This document shows positions 1 to 7,070 of a stretch of DNA of 44,698 nucleotides, piece by piece. Made by a program: the position numbers and the translations under genes. Each line of letters starts with the position of its first letter. The stretch's first letter is position 1. The notes below the pieces were generated by a model. It was not told where the DNA came from. It saw only the letters and a program-made list of their open reading frames with translations, and ran no database searches. The DNA is taken from NCBI GenBank assembly GCA_019422065.1, contig JAHZEA010000006.1:1-44698 (forward strand). The letters run 5' to 3'. The DNA is from Lachnospiraceae bacterium. GTDB lineage: Bacteria > Bacillota > Clostridia > Lachnospirales > Anaerotignaceae.

Positions 1-1
1 T

Positions 2-346
2 GAAAGTATGCTTTTTAAAATGGTAAATGGCGACATACGCCTTATGTCTTTCAGAACACCTTTTGAAGCAGCTAAAAAAGGCGATATTTACGCAAAAGAG
101 ATAATTGATGAATATACAAAATATGTTGCGCTTGGTCTTATAAATGTGGTAAATGTACTTCAGCCGGAAGCTATTGCTATAGGTGGAAAGATAAGAAAAA
201 TAGGCCAAGAATTTATAGATAATGTTAACAAAATAGTTGACGAAAAAACATTCGGCCAGTACGATGGCGATAAAAAGACTAAAATTTTAATGTGTGACCT
301 TGATTATGACGCTGTTATTATAGGCGCTACAATGCTTAAACACTAA
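2..346 (+). CDS. ROK family sugar kinase (glucokinase-like), C-terminal part
   Basis: The frame is open to the left edge of the window, so this is the last ~114 codons of a gene that begins outside it. The visible part has the helical C-terminal pattern of ROK kinases: an AAKKGDIYAKEIIDEY stretch, then the NVLQPEAIAIGGKI segment, in which the GG motif closes the sugar/nucleotide cleft, and a final DAVIIGATML segment. ROK proteins phosphorylate glucose or other hexoses, or act as repressors; the missing N-terminus (ATP loop or helix-turn-helix, zinc cysteines) would decide. The murB gene follows after 18 bases, so the two are probably cotranscribed. An HPr kinase gene often lies just upstream in related genomes, but that is outside this window. 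Confidence 0.8.
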   Translation, partial: ESMLFKMVNGDIRLMSFRTPFEAAKKGDIYAKEIIDEYTKYVALGLINVVNVLQPEAIAIGGKIRKIGQEFIDNVNKIVDEKTFGQYDGDKKTKILMCDLDYDAVIIGATMLKH

Positions 347-364
347 TTTTGGAGGCTTTTGCTG

Positions 365-1270
365 ATGGATATTTTTGAAATGCTTGTTGATTTGGCGGGT
401 AAGGAGGCTGTTATTAAAAATGAGCCTATGAAAAATCATACTTCATTTAAAACAGGCGGATGTGCTGATTACTTTATATCGCCAAAAGACGGACAAAGTA
501 TTATAAAAATAATAAGTGCGCTTAATAAAAACAATATAAAATACTATGTTTTTGGTAACGGCAGCAATATGCTTGTTTCAGACAGAGGAATAGAAGGCGC
601 TGTTATTTATATCGGCGAAAATTTATCAAATATTGAAATTGAAGATACCAAAATTATAATAGGCGCCGGAACGCTCCTTTCTTCGGCTGCAAGTGCGGCA
701 CAAAAGGCCGGGCTTTCAGGTTTCGAGTTTGCCTCGGGTATACCGGGAAGCTTTGGCGGTGCTGTATTTATGAACGCCGGAGCTTACGGCGGTGAGATAA
801 AAGATGTTATTGAATGGGTAAATGTTATTGATGATGAGCTTAAAGAAAGAAAGCTTTATAAAGATGAGCTTGATTTGGGATACAGAACCAGTATTTTTCA
901 GAAAAAAAGCTATATTATATTAAACGGCTGCATAAGCTTAAAAAAGGACAAACCCGATGATATTTTATCAAGAATGAATGAATTAAGCTTAAAGCGCAGG
1001 GAAAAACAGCCTTTAAACTATCCAAGCGCCGGAAGTACATTTAAAAGGCCTGAAGGATATTTTGCCGGTAAGCTTATTGAAGACAGCGGGCTTAAAGGCA
1101 AAAGTGTAGGAGGCGCGCAGGTATCGGAAAAGCATGCCGGTTTTATTGTAAATACAGGAAGTGCCACTACTGATGATATTTTAGAGCTTATAAAATACTG
1201 CCAAGACACGGTTTATGAAAAGTTCGGCGTGAATATTGAGCCGGAAGTTAGGTTTATTGGTAGAAAATAA
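365..1270 (+). CDS. murB: UDP-N-acetylenolpyruvoylglucosamine reductase (MurB)
   Basis: MurB uses NADPH and FAD to reduce UDP-GlcNAc-enolpyruvate to UDP-MurNAc, the second committed step of peptidoglycan synthesis in the cytosol. The 301-residue protein shows the FAD-binding GNGSNMLVSD motif (about 64-73), the SGIPGSFGGAVFMNAGAYGGE region (about 124-144), the catalytic serine in PSAGSTFKRP (S224) and the closing EPEV motif (E293). The length and loop pattern match the type II MurB of Firmicutes. An in-frame TTG at 359 lies only 3 bases after GGAGG (351-355), whereas the ATG at 365 is 9 bases after it, so I use the ATG. The gene sits between the ROK kinase and rapZ in one apparent operon. Confidence 0.95.
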   Translation: MDIFEMLVDLAGKEAVIKNEPMKNHTSFKTGGCADYFISPKDGQSIIKIISALNKNNIKYYVFGNGSNMLVSDRGIEGAVIYIGENLSNIEIEDTKIIIGAGTLLSSAASAAQKAGLSGFEFASGIPGSFGGAVFMNAGAYGGEIKDVIEWVNVIDDELKERKLYKDELDLGYRTSIFQKKSYIILNGCISLKKDKPDDILSRMNELSLKRREKQPLNYPSAGSTFKRPEGYFAGKLIEDSGLKGKSVGGAQVSEKHAGFIVNTGSATTDDILELIKYCQDTVYEKFGVNIEPEVRFIGRK

Positions 1271-1301
1271 TAGCAAAATAGTAACAAAAGAGGTGGTTAA
1301 T

Positions 1302-2171
1302 TTGAAGTTTATTATTGTAACGGGAATGTCCGGAGCAGGAAAAACAACGGTGCTTAAGTTTCTTGAGGACATAAATTACTTTTGTGCCGATAATATACCG
1401 CCTATGCTGCTTTTGAAGTTTGCTGAGCTTTTTGAGCAAAGTAATGAAATAGATAAAATTGCTTTAGGTGTTGATATTAGAGGCGGCAAAATGTTTAAAG
1501 ACCTTTTTGAAGGTTTAAAACAGCTTACCGACAGTGGTTTTGAATATGAAATTTTATTTCTTGATGCCTCGGACAGGACGCTTATAAACAGGTTTAAAGA
1601 AACAAGGCGCAGTCACCCACTTTCAAAAAACGGCTCTATAGAAGATGGCATTAAAATGGAGCGTGAAATATTAAAAGATGTAAAAAAGCGGGCTGACTAT
1701 ATTATTGATACTTCAAAAACACTTACTAAGGAGCTTAAAGAGCAGATTAATAATATTTTCCTTTTAAACGGAAATTATGAAGGCCTTATTATAACTGTAT
1801 GCTCATTTGGTTTTAAATACGGCATACCGGCTGACGCGGATTTGGTGTTTGATGTAAGATTTTTGCCTAACCCGTATTATCTGCCGGAGCTTAAGGACTT
1901 TACCGGAAACGACAAGCCGGTTTATGATTATGTTATGAGTTTTGAAGAAAGCCGCATATTTATTGACAAATTAATGGATATGCTGGAGTTTCTTATTCCT
2001 CAGTATGTTAAGGAAGGCAAAACAAGACTTGTTATATCTATTGGCTGCACAGGCGGAAAGCATCGCTCTGTTACTATAGCCAACGCATTGTTTGAAAGAA
2101 TTTCTTTGAAACGAAAAAATGTTACACTTAAACATTTGGAAATAGGCGAAGGCGGAAGAACACGGCGATAA
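1302..2171 (+). CDS. rapZ: RNase adapter / nucleotide-binding protein RapZ (YvcJ)
   Basis: RapZ/YvcJ is a P-loop nucleotide-binding protein. In Escherichia coli it senses GlcN6P and controls glmS RNA decay; the Firmicute role is less clear. The 289-residue product has the Walker A loop GMSGAGKT at residues 8-15 and the family's C-terminal IGCTGGKHRSV motif. An upstream in-frame ATG at 1236 overlaps murB, but it would add 22 residues before the P-loop. TTG 1302 follows AGGTGG (1291-1296) with proper spacing and puts the P-loop at its usual position. The C-terminus reads KHLEIG followed by a short charged tail instead of the common HRDI ending. The next gene is whiA, with no gene between. Confidence 0.92.
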   Translation: MKFIIVTGMSGAGKTTVLKFLEDINYFCADNIPPMLLLKFAELFEQSNEIDKIALGVDIRGGKMFKDLFEGLKQLTDSGFEYEILFLDASDRTLINRFKETRRSHPLSKNGSIEDGIKMEREILKDVKKRADYIIDTSKTLTKELKEQINNIFLLNGNYEGLIITVCSFGFKYGIPADADLVFDVRFLPNPYYLPELKDFTGNDKPVYDYVMSFEESRIFIDKLMDMLEFLIPQYVKEGKTRLVISIGCTGGKHRSVTIANALFERISLKRKNVTLKHLEIGEGGRTRR

Positions 2172-2216
2172 ATTATATTTAAGTTTATACCTTAAATATA
2201 TGGAGGTGCATAATTT

Positions 2217-3173
2217 TTGTCATTTTCTTCTAATGTTAAAAGTGAATTACTGCATTGTTTTGGAGAAGAACAACATTGTGATTTGCTGGAATTGACGGCT
2301 GTGCTGAATTTATGTGGTCAAATAATAGAAAATGAAAATAAAATTTGTGTAAAAGTTCAGACAGAAAATGTTGTTGTTGCAAGAAAGAGCTTTACATTAA
2401 TTAAAAAAAATTTTAAGATAGATTGTAGTATTACGGTAAGGAGAAACAGTCAGTTAAAAAAGAATAGGGTATACATTCTTTCAGCAGGCGAAAACGAATC
2501 AAAAACAAAAATGCTGGAATTATTGGAGCGCTGCGGTACACACCGAAACGGCTTAAATAATATTGAATTTGTTCCGGCACAAGATGAATTGTTTTATGGT
2601 ACTTGTTGTAGGAAAGCTTATATCAGAGGCGCTTTTCTTGCCTCAGGTTCAATTAATGACCCTGAGAAAACTTACCACATGGAATTTGTATCACGAAGCG
2701 AAAAATTTAGCTTGCGTCTTATGGAAGTTATTAACTCATTTGGAATTGAGTCAAAATGTATACAGCGGAAGGAGCATTTTGTAGTATACATAAAAGACGG
2801 AGAACAAATTTCGGATTTGCTTAACATAATGGGGGCGCATGTGGCGCTTATGGATTTTGAGAATATCAGAATACTTAAGGATATGCGCAACAAGGTAAAC
2901 AGAAAAGTAAATTGTGAAACTGCAAACTTGAATAAAACCGTTAACGCGGCTGTGAAACAAATTGAGGATATAGAATTTATACGTGATAATTACGGACTTT
3001 CTTATCTTCCGCCGGCGTTATATGATACAGCAGCGGCAAGACTTGAGTACCCTGACGCAAGCTTAAAGGAGTTAGGTGAAAAAATGTCGCCGCCGGTTGG
3101 AAAATCAGGTATTAATCACAGGCTTCACAAAATAAGTGAGATAGCAAAAGAGCTTATGAAGGGAATGGGATGA
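2217..3173 (+). CDS. whiA: WhiA, DNA-binding protein with degenerate LAGLIDADG fold
   Basis: WhiA is a conserved Gram-positive DNA-binding protein linked to cell division and chromosome segregation in Bacillus and to sporulation septation in Streptomyces. The 318-residue product begins with the family's SFSSNVKSELL sequence. It has the homing-endonuclease-like segment CCRKAYIRGAFLASGSINDP around residues 127-146, without endonuclease catalytic acids, and ends with a helix-turn-helix region (LPPALYDTAAARLEYPDASL onward, about 262-318). The start is a TTG at 2217, 8 bases after GGAGGTG. The stop overlaps the HPr-like start by 4 bases (ATGA), which suggests translational coupling. Confidence 0.93.
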   Translation: MSFSSNVKSELLHCFGEEQHCDLLELTAVLNLCGQIIENENKICVKVQTENVVVARKSFTLIKKNFKIDCSITVRRNSQLKKNRVYILSAGENESKTKMLELLERCGTHRNGLNNIEFVPAQDELFYGTCCRKAYIRGAFLASGSINDPEKTYHMEFVSRSEKFSLRLMEVINSFGIESKCIQRKEHFVVYIKDGEQISDLLNIMGAHVALMDFENIRILKDMRNKVNRKVNCETANLNKTVNAAVKQIEDIEFIRDNYGLSYLPPALYDTAAARLEYPDASLKELGEKMSPPVGKSGINHRLHKISEIAKELMKGMG

Positions 3174-3421
3174 CAAAAATGACTGAAAAATCTGTTATTG
3201 TTAAAAAGACATTAGACACACGTACAGCCGCGCTTTTTGTTCAGACAGCAAGCAAATTCGAGAGCATGGTTAAAGTATCTCTTGAAGACAAAATTGTAAA
3301 TGCAAAAAGCCTTATGTGTATAATTTCTTTAGGTATCAGCCCGGATACTGAGGTAAAAATTACAGCTGACGGTGCAGATGAAAAAGAGGCTGTAAACGAG
3401 GTTGCAGGAATATTAGAATAA
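3170..3421 (+). CDS. Crh-like HPr homologue lacking the phosphorylatable histidine
   Basis: This 83-residue protein has the HPr fold signature: AALFVQTASKF followed by VNAKSLMCIISLGI. HPr carries phosphate on His15 in the PTS and is phosphorylated on Ser46 by HPr kinase to act with CcpA. Here the GLHARPA active-site motif reads TLDTRTA, so Asp16 stands where His15 should be, while the regulatory Ser (S47, in NAKSLM) is kept. Bacillus Crh has the same logic, with Gln in place of His, and also lies next to whiA. I infer a regulatory, non-PTS role. An alternative start is ATG 3179; I prefer 3170 because AAGGGA lies 5-6 bases upstream and it overlaps the whiA stop. Confidence 0.85.
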   Translation: MTKMTEKSVIVKKTLDTRTAALFVQTASKFESMVKVSLEDKIVNAKSLMCIISLGISPDTEVKITADGADEKEAVNEVAGILE

Positions 3422-3529
3422 TATAAATGGGTTGAGGGGGAAAAGGAATAAATTAAGCTTTAAGTTTGATGGTTTCCGTTTTAGAAGTTTTTACGGTATT
3501 ATTAATTACATTATTTAAACTTAAAAAAC

Positions 3530-3563
3530 AAGGCTGGCGGTATTTTATACCTCCGGCCTTTTT
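3530..3563 (+). terminator. Bidirectional intrinsic terminator after the HPr-like gene
   Basis: An imperfect 11-bp stem (3530-3540 with 3551-3561, one G-U pair and one mismatch) surrounds a 10-base loop and ends in a short T run. The A run before it serves the same role for the opposite strand. The stop codon of the convergent minus-strand gene lies in the loop. Confidence 0.7.
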
Positions 3564-4012
3564 AGATGTTCAATTTTCTGTTTTATATTTTCGGCTGTTT
3601 CTTTATTAAAAATCATGTACTGATTTATAAAAGATGCAGTTTTTTGTAATTGAGGCTCTTTTGAAAGAATTATTATTTTTGCTGTATACACATTAAATAA
3701 TTTTTCTATTGGATTTTGGCTTATTTGTAAGCTTTCTATAACAGAATAGTCAATAGTTGTTGATTTATTTCGGCCAAAATCAAGATTGAGGGTAATACAG
3801 TTTTTTTCCAAAACAATTTCAGCGTTTTTAGCTGTCATAATCATATATATTGAGGCTATAACAACTAAAGGTATGAATATTCTTAAATAAAATATAGCGG
3901 TATATATTTTTGCCGGAGATATTAGTATGGCAATTAAATAAAATATGCCAAGGGCAAAAGTTACTTTTAAAATAGGAAAAATTGGCTGGATTTTATGTGT
4001 TTTAAAATTCAT
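3545..4012 (-). CDS. Membrane protein with bacterial PH-like (bPH/YdbS-type) domain
   Basis: The protein has two close hydrophobic segments near the N-terminus (about residues 15-33 and 40-60), then a soluble region. The pattern STTIDYSVIESLQISQNPIEKLFNVYTAKIII resembles the IESV..Q.PIE+.FG..TV pattern of bacterial PH-domain membrane proteins (YdbS/YdbT type). The substrate or function is unknown. The first ATG (4018) is only 2 bases from GAGG, while the second ATG (4012) is 8 bases away, so I start at 4012. A TTGCCC-N17-TAAAAT element on the minus strand upstream could be the promoter. The gene faces away from mgtE and is probably monocistronic. Confidence 0.6.
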   Translation of the reverse strand: MNFKTHKIQPIFPILKVTFALGIFYLIAILISPAKIYTAIFYLRIFIPLVVIASIYMIMTAKNAEIVLEKNCITLNLDFGRNKSTTIDYSVIESLQISQNPIEKLFNVYTAKIIILSKEPQLQKTASFINQYMIFNKETAENIKQKIEHLKRPEV

Positions 4013-4104
4013 ATACATAACCTCGTATTCTTTAGTTTTATATTATTTTAACAATACATTTATATTGGGGCAATAGCTTTAAATTAATTTTACAAAAATT
4101 TTGG

Positions 4105-4133
4105 TTGACGTAAATTAAAGAAAATAATATACT
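4105..4133 (+). promoter_or_regulatory. Strong housekeeping promoter for the mgtE leader
   Basis: TTGACG (4105-4110) and TATACT (4128-4133) are separated by exactly 17 bases. The expected transcript start is near 4140, leaving a 5' leader of about 240 bases before mgtE. Confidence 0.8.
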
Positions 4134-4188
4134 GTTAATGATATTTGTTGTTTAATTGTTTTTTAATCATTTTTGGAGGTGAATTTTT

Positions 4189-4293
4189 ATGGATAATGGC
4201 GAAAGTTATTCTGCGGAACCTGTTCCTTTATGCAATTTAAAACTTAACAAACAACTTTACAGCTATGGCATAAAAATTCAGCTTAAGGTATAA
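4189..4293 (+). CDS. 34-codon leader peptide upstream of mgtE
   Basis: An ATG at 4189 is preceded by a good ribosome site (GGAGGTG, about 5-6 bases away) and opens a 34-codon ORF ending at TAA 4291-4293. It lies entirely in the untranslated leader of mgtE, between the promoter and an intrinsic terminator. The N-terminal half is acidic and contains two prolines (MDNGESYSAEPVPL); the C-terminal half is basic. I recognise no protein family. By position it is a candidate regulatory leader peptide, comparable in logic to enterobacterial MgtL, whose acidic and proline codons sense low magnesium. The link is inference; the ORF and its ribosome site are seen directly. Confidence 0.6.
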   Translation: MDNGESYSAEPVPLCNLKLNKQLYSYGIKIQLKV

Positions 4294-4306
4294 CAAATTA
4301 GTATAC

Positions 4307-4370
4307 CTTCCGTTTTTGCGTCACAGCGGTTTTACGCTGTTTTTTTATGCCCAAAATTCAGAAACGGAGG
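4307..4370 (+). promoter_or_regulatory. Ribosome-site-sequestering pairing in the mgtE leader
   Basis: Bases 4307-4315 (CCTTCCGTT plus one T) can pair with 4362-4370 (AAACGGAGG) over 9 bp including one G-U pair. This buries the complete GGAGG ribosome site of mgtE. The terminator hairpin is nested inside the loop. The 5' arm lies 14 bases past the stop codon of the leader ORF, within reach of a ribosome paused at that stop. Confidence 0.5.
4323..4347 (+). terminator. Intrinsic terminator (attenuator) in front of mgtE
   Basis: ACAGCG (4323-4328) and CGCTGT (4335-4340) form a 6-bp stem with a 6-base loop, directly followed by seven T residues. It lies 29 bases after the leader ORF stop and 33 bases before mgtE, where a terminator makes sense only as a conditional attenuator. 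Confidence 0.7.
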
Positions 4371-4379
4371 TAACTTAAT

Positions 4380-5729
4380 ATGGAAGAAAGCAATGCAGAG
4401 TTCAGAGAGTGGCTTGAACTTCTTGACGAATGCAAGTACGCTCAGCTGAAAGAAGAAATAAACGAAGAAAATGCCGCTAATCTTGCGGAATTTTTTGAAG
4501 AAGTACCAGAAGAAAAACGTCTTCTTGTTTTCAGGCTTTTAACAAAAGATAATGCCGCTGAAACATTCTCATATATGGACAGCGATATGCAGGAGGATAT
4601 ATTAAACTCCGTTACAGATAATGAGGTTCAGACAATTATCAATGAGTTAAGTGTGGATGATGCCGTAGACTTTTTAGGTGAGCTTCCGGCTAATGTAATT
4701 ACAAGAATACTTAAAAATGTAGACGAAGACAGAAGAAAAATTATAAACCGCTTCCTTAACTATCCTGAAGACAGTGCCGGCTCTATTATGACAATAGAGT
4801 TTATGGAGCTTCACTGGGACTATACCGTAGGTAAGGCTATGGAGCTTATAAGAAAAACAGGTATAGACAAGGAAACAATTTATTCATGTTATGTTGTAGA
4901 CAGCCGCAGAAAGCTTGTTGGCATGGTATCCTTAAGAACACTTCTTTTGTCAAAAGACGACGAGAACGTATCGGATATTATGGAAGACGATGTTATATTT
5001 GTGCGTACCCTTGACGACCAAGAGGATATTGCTAATATATTCAAAAAGTATAACCTTATAGCACTGCCTGTAGTTGATAATGAACAAAGACTTGTAGGTA
5101 TTATTACAGTTGATGATATCGTAGATGTTATTGAAGAAGAAAACACAGAGGATATTGAGAAAATGTCCGCTTTGCTTCCTTCAGAAGATGAATATCTTAA
5201 AACAAGCGTATTCCATCTTGCAAAAAACAGAATTGTATGGCTCCTTGTTCTTATGATTTCCGGTACATTATCAAGTGCTATAATAAGTGGATATAACGAG
5301 GTTTTATCATCATCGGTTTTGCTTGCGGCATTTATTCCTATACTTATGGATACAGGCGGAAATGCAGGCTCACAGTCATCAACACTTATTATCCGTGGTA
5401 TGGCTGTAGGCGAAATTGAGCTTAGCGATGTATTTAGTGTAATTTGGAAAGAACTTAGAGTAGGTGTAATTTGCGGTATAATACTTAGTGTTGTTAACTT
5501 TTTAAGAATACTTATATTAGGCGGCACACCTGTTATGGTTAACCTTACAGTAAGTTTAAGCCTTTGCATAACTGTTATTATATCAAAGTCAATAGGCTGT
5601 CTTTTGCCTATGGCTGCAAGAAAGCTGCACTTTGACCCGGCAATAATGGCTGGTCCGCTGATTACAACTGTAGTTGACTCAGTTTCACTTGTGGTTTTCT
5701 TTAATGTGGCTAAAATGTTTGTGCTTTAA
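4380..5729 (+). CDS. mgtE: Magnesium channel/transporter MgtE
   Basis: MgtE is a homodimeric Mg2+ channel gated by its own cytosolic domains. The 449-residue protein has the full layout: an acidic helical N domain (about 1-130), two CBS domains (about 135-255), a plug-helix region and five membrane segments (about 280-449). The family signature PILMDTGGNAGSQSS is at about 320-334; its Asp lies in the ion pore. The start ATG at 4380 has GGAGG 9 bases upstream. The leader carries an upstream ORF and a terminator, pointing to expression control before translation. The gene is followed by a strong bidirectional terminator. Confidence 0.95.
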   Translation: MEESNAEFREWLELLDECKYAQLKEEINEENAANLAEFFEEVPEEKRLLVFRLLTKDNAAETFSYMDSDMQEDILNSVTDNEVQTIINELSVDDAVDFLGELPANVITRILKNVDEDRRKIINRFLNYPEDSAGSIMTIEFMELHWDYTVGKAMELIRKTGIDKETIYSCYVVDSRRKLVGMVSLRTLLLSKDDENVSDIMEDDVIFVRTLDDQEDIANIFKKYNLIALPVVDNEQRLVGIITVDDIVDVIEEENTEDIEKMSALLPSEDEYLKTSVFHLAKNRIVWLLVLMISGTLSSAIISGYNEVLSSSVLLAAFIPILMDTGGNAGSQSSTLIIRGMAVGEIELSDVFSVIWKELRVGVICGIILSVVNFLRILILGGTPVMVNLTVSLSLCITVIISKSIGCLLPMAARKLHFDPAIMAGPLITTVVDSVSLVVFFNVAKMFVL

Positions 5730-5747
5730 AATAATAAATAAAAATAT

Positions 5748-5784
5748 AAAGGCATCTAAAGTTAATACTTTTGATGCCTTTTTT
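5748..5784 (+). terminator. Bidirectional terminator between mgtE and the DUF362 gene
   Basis: A stem of AAAGGCATC and AAAG (5748-5761) with CTTT and GATGCCTTT (5768-5781) is interrupted by a single T-T mismatch and followed by a T run. The A-rich 5' flank makes it usable from the minus strand. Confidence 0.85.
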
Positions 5785-5797
5785 GTATGTTTAATAT

Positions 5798-6949
5798 TTA
5801 AAGCTTTGACATTAATTTCAGTATAACCGGCCTTTTAATATTAACGGCTTTTTGTGGGCATAGCTCCTGACAGCAGAAGCAGTGTATGCATTTTTTTAAA
5901 TCCGCCTTGGCACGACGATTTTTAATTTTTATAATCTTAGCCGGACAGCTTTCGGCACAAATTCCGCATCCAACGCATTTTTTGGTAAAAACTGGGTGTG
6001 GGTATATGTGTGTACTGGCAAAATCCAAAACAAATTTAGGAGTGTTTTTGCCAAAAAAGTGAACACTTTTGTTTTCTGGTACAGCAAAATCTTTTATAAT
6101 GCAATCGTCTAATGGTTCGCCAAAAAATTCTGTTTTGCTTAAATCATCTGAGCAGAGTTTTCTATCTATGGCGCATTTTAAAAGAGGTATTTCTTTTGGT
6201 GGTGTGTTAATAACTTTTGCTGCTGCCATATCAAGCTCAAAAGGATTATCACCTGCCATAATAAGGCCTATCTGCCGCGGCTTTCCGGCTGTTGGGCCGT
6301 TGCCTTCCATGCCTGTTACGGCATCTAAAAATGAAAGAACAGGGTTTACGTATGAGCAAATATCGCAAAGACAATTTACAAAGCTTTCTATGTCCTGACA
6401 GTTAAAGTGGTACTCGGTTTTTTTGGTTCCCGGTATTGCACCAAACATGTTTTTAACTGCTCCTGTCATTCTTGTCATGCAATGGGTTTTAAGTTTGCCA
6501 ACAGAAATAACTTTGTCTGCTTTTAAAACCATGTTTGTAATGGTAAGCTCTTTTAGTTTAACACCGTCTGGATATGAAACAGTTTTTGATGTTGTGTCAA
6601 AAGAAAGCTTTGCGCCGGATTTTTTGGCGGCACTTTCCATACCGGTGTGTTTATATATGCTTTTTAAAAGAACTTCATTAAAAGGACCGCCGGGACTGTC
6701 GCCTATTTCAACATAGGCACCGTAATCAGTTAGTATTTCCGCAATGGCCGCAATAACGGAAGGGTGTGTTGTGGCGGCTTCTTTGGGTTCTTTACGCATT
6801 ACAAGGTTAGCCTTTAAAAGAACACGTTCACCTTTTTTAATATATTTTTCGATGCCGCCTAAGTTGTCAAAGCATTGCTCAACGGCTTTTTTTACGTTCT
6901 CGTAGTTATAGTTTTTACATTTTTTTATTGAAACAGAAATTTGTATCAA
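5798..6949 (-). CDS. DUF362 domain protein with two C-terminal [4Fe-4S] ferredoxin motifs
   Basis: The first ~310 residues match DUF362 (GERVLLKANLV; TTHPSVIAAIAEIL; GDSPGG; KTHCMTRMTGAVKNMFGAIPG). The C-terminus carries two ferredoxin clusters, CVGCGICAESCP and CIHCFCCQELCP, so it should bind two [4Fe-4S] clusters. DUF362 proteins are common in anaerobes and are thought to be iron-sulfur redox or maturation proteins; the partner is unknown. The start is uncertain. The longest frame opens with a TTG that directly abuts the AGGAG ribosome site with no spacing. An ATT codon 9 bases downstream has better spacing but would be a rare initiator. No ATG lies near the expected N-terminus. Confidence 0.82.
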   Translation of the reverse strand: MIQISVSIKKCKNYNYENVKKAVEQCFDNLGGIEKYIKKGERVLLKANLVMRKEPKEAATTHPSVIAAIAEILTDYGAYVEIGDSPGGPFNEVLLKSIYKHTGMESAAKKSGAKLSFDTTSKTVSYPDGVKLKELTITNMVLKADKVISVGKLKTHCMTRMTGAVKNMFGAIPGTKKTEYHFNCQDIESFVNCLCDICSYVNPVLSFLDAVTGMEGNGPTAGKPRQIGLIMAGDNPFELDMAAAKVINTPPKEIPLLKCAIDRKLCSDDLSKTEFFGEPLDDCIIKDFAVPENKSVHFFGKNTPKFVLDFASTHIYPHPVFTKKCVGCGICAESCPAKIIKIKNRRAKADLKKCIHCFCCQELCPQKAVNIKRPVILKLMSKL

Positions 6950-7070
6950 CTCCTAATAATTCAAAATTTAATAATGTAAGGATACCACAGTTTATAATTT
7001 TAAACTATACTATATTTTAAGTCTTTGTGCTAAAATAAATATAATATTTTCTAAAAGGAGATAATCACAA

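Noticed and set aside
3469..3609. A short ORF (MVSVLEVFTVLL...) between the HPr-like gene and the bPH gene
   Set aside because: It has no ribosome site, runs through the terminator hairpin and overlaps the opposite gene.
4134..4188. M-box (Mg2+) riboswitch in front of mgtE
   Set aside because: The space before the leader ORF is about 50 bases, too short for an M-box, and I could not see its conserved elements; the ORF plus terminator explain the leader better.
4889..5569. A 226-codon minus-strand frame opposite mgtE
   Set aside because: It lies wholly inside the mgtE coding strand, is low-complexity Ser/Thr/Ile in translation and has no ribosome site; it is the antisense shadow of mgtE.
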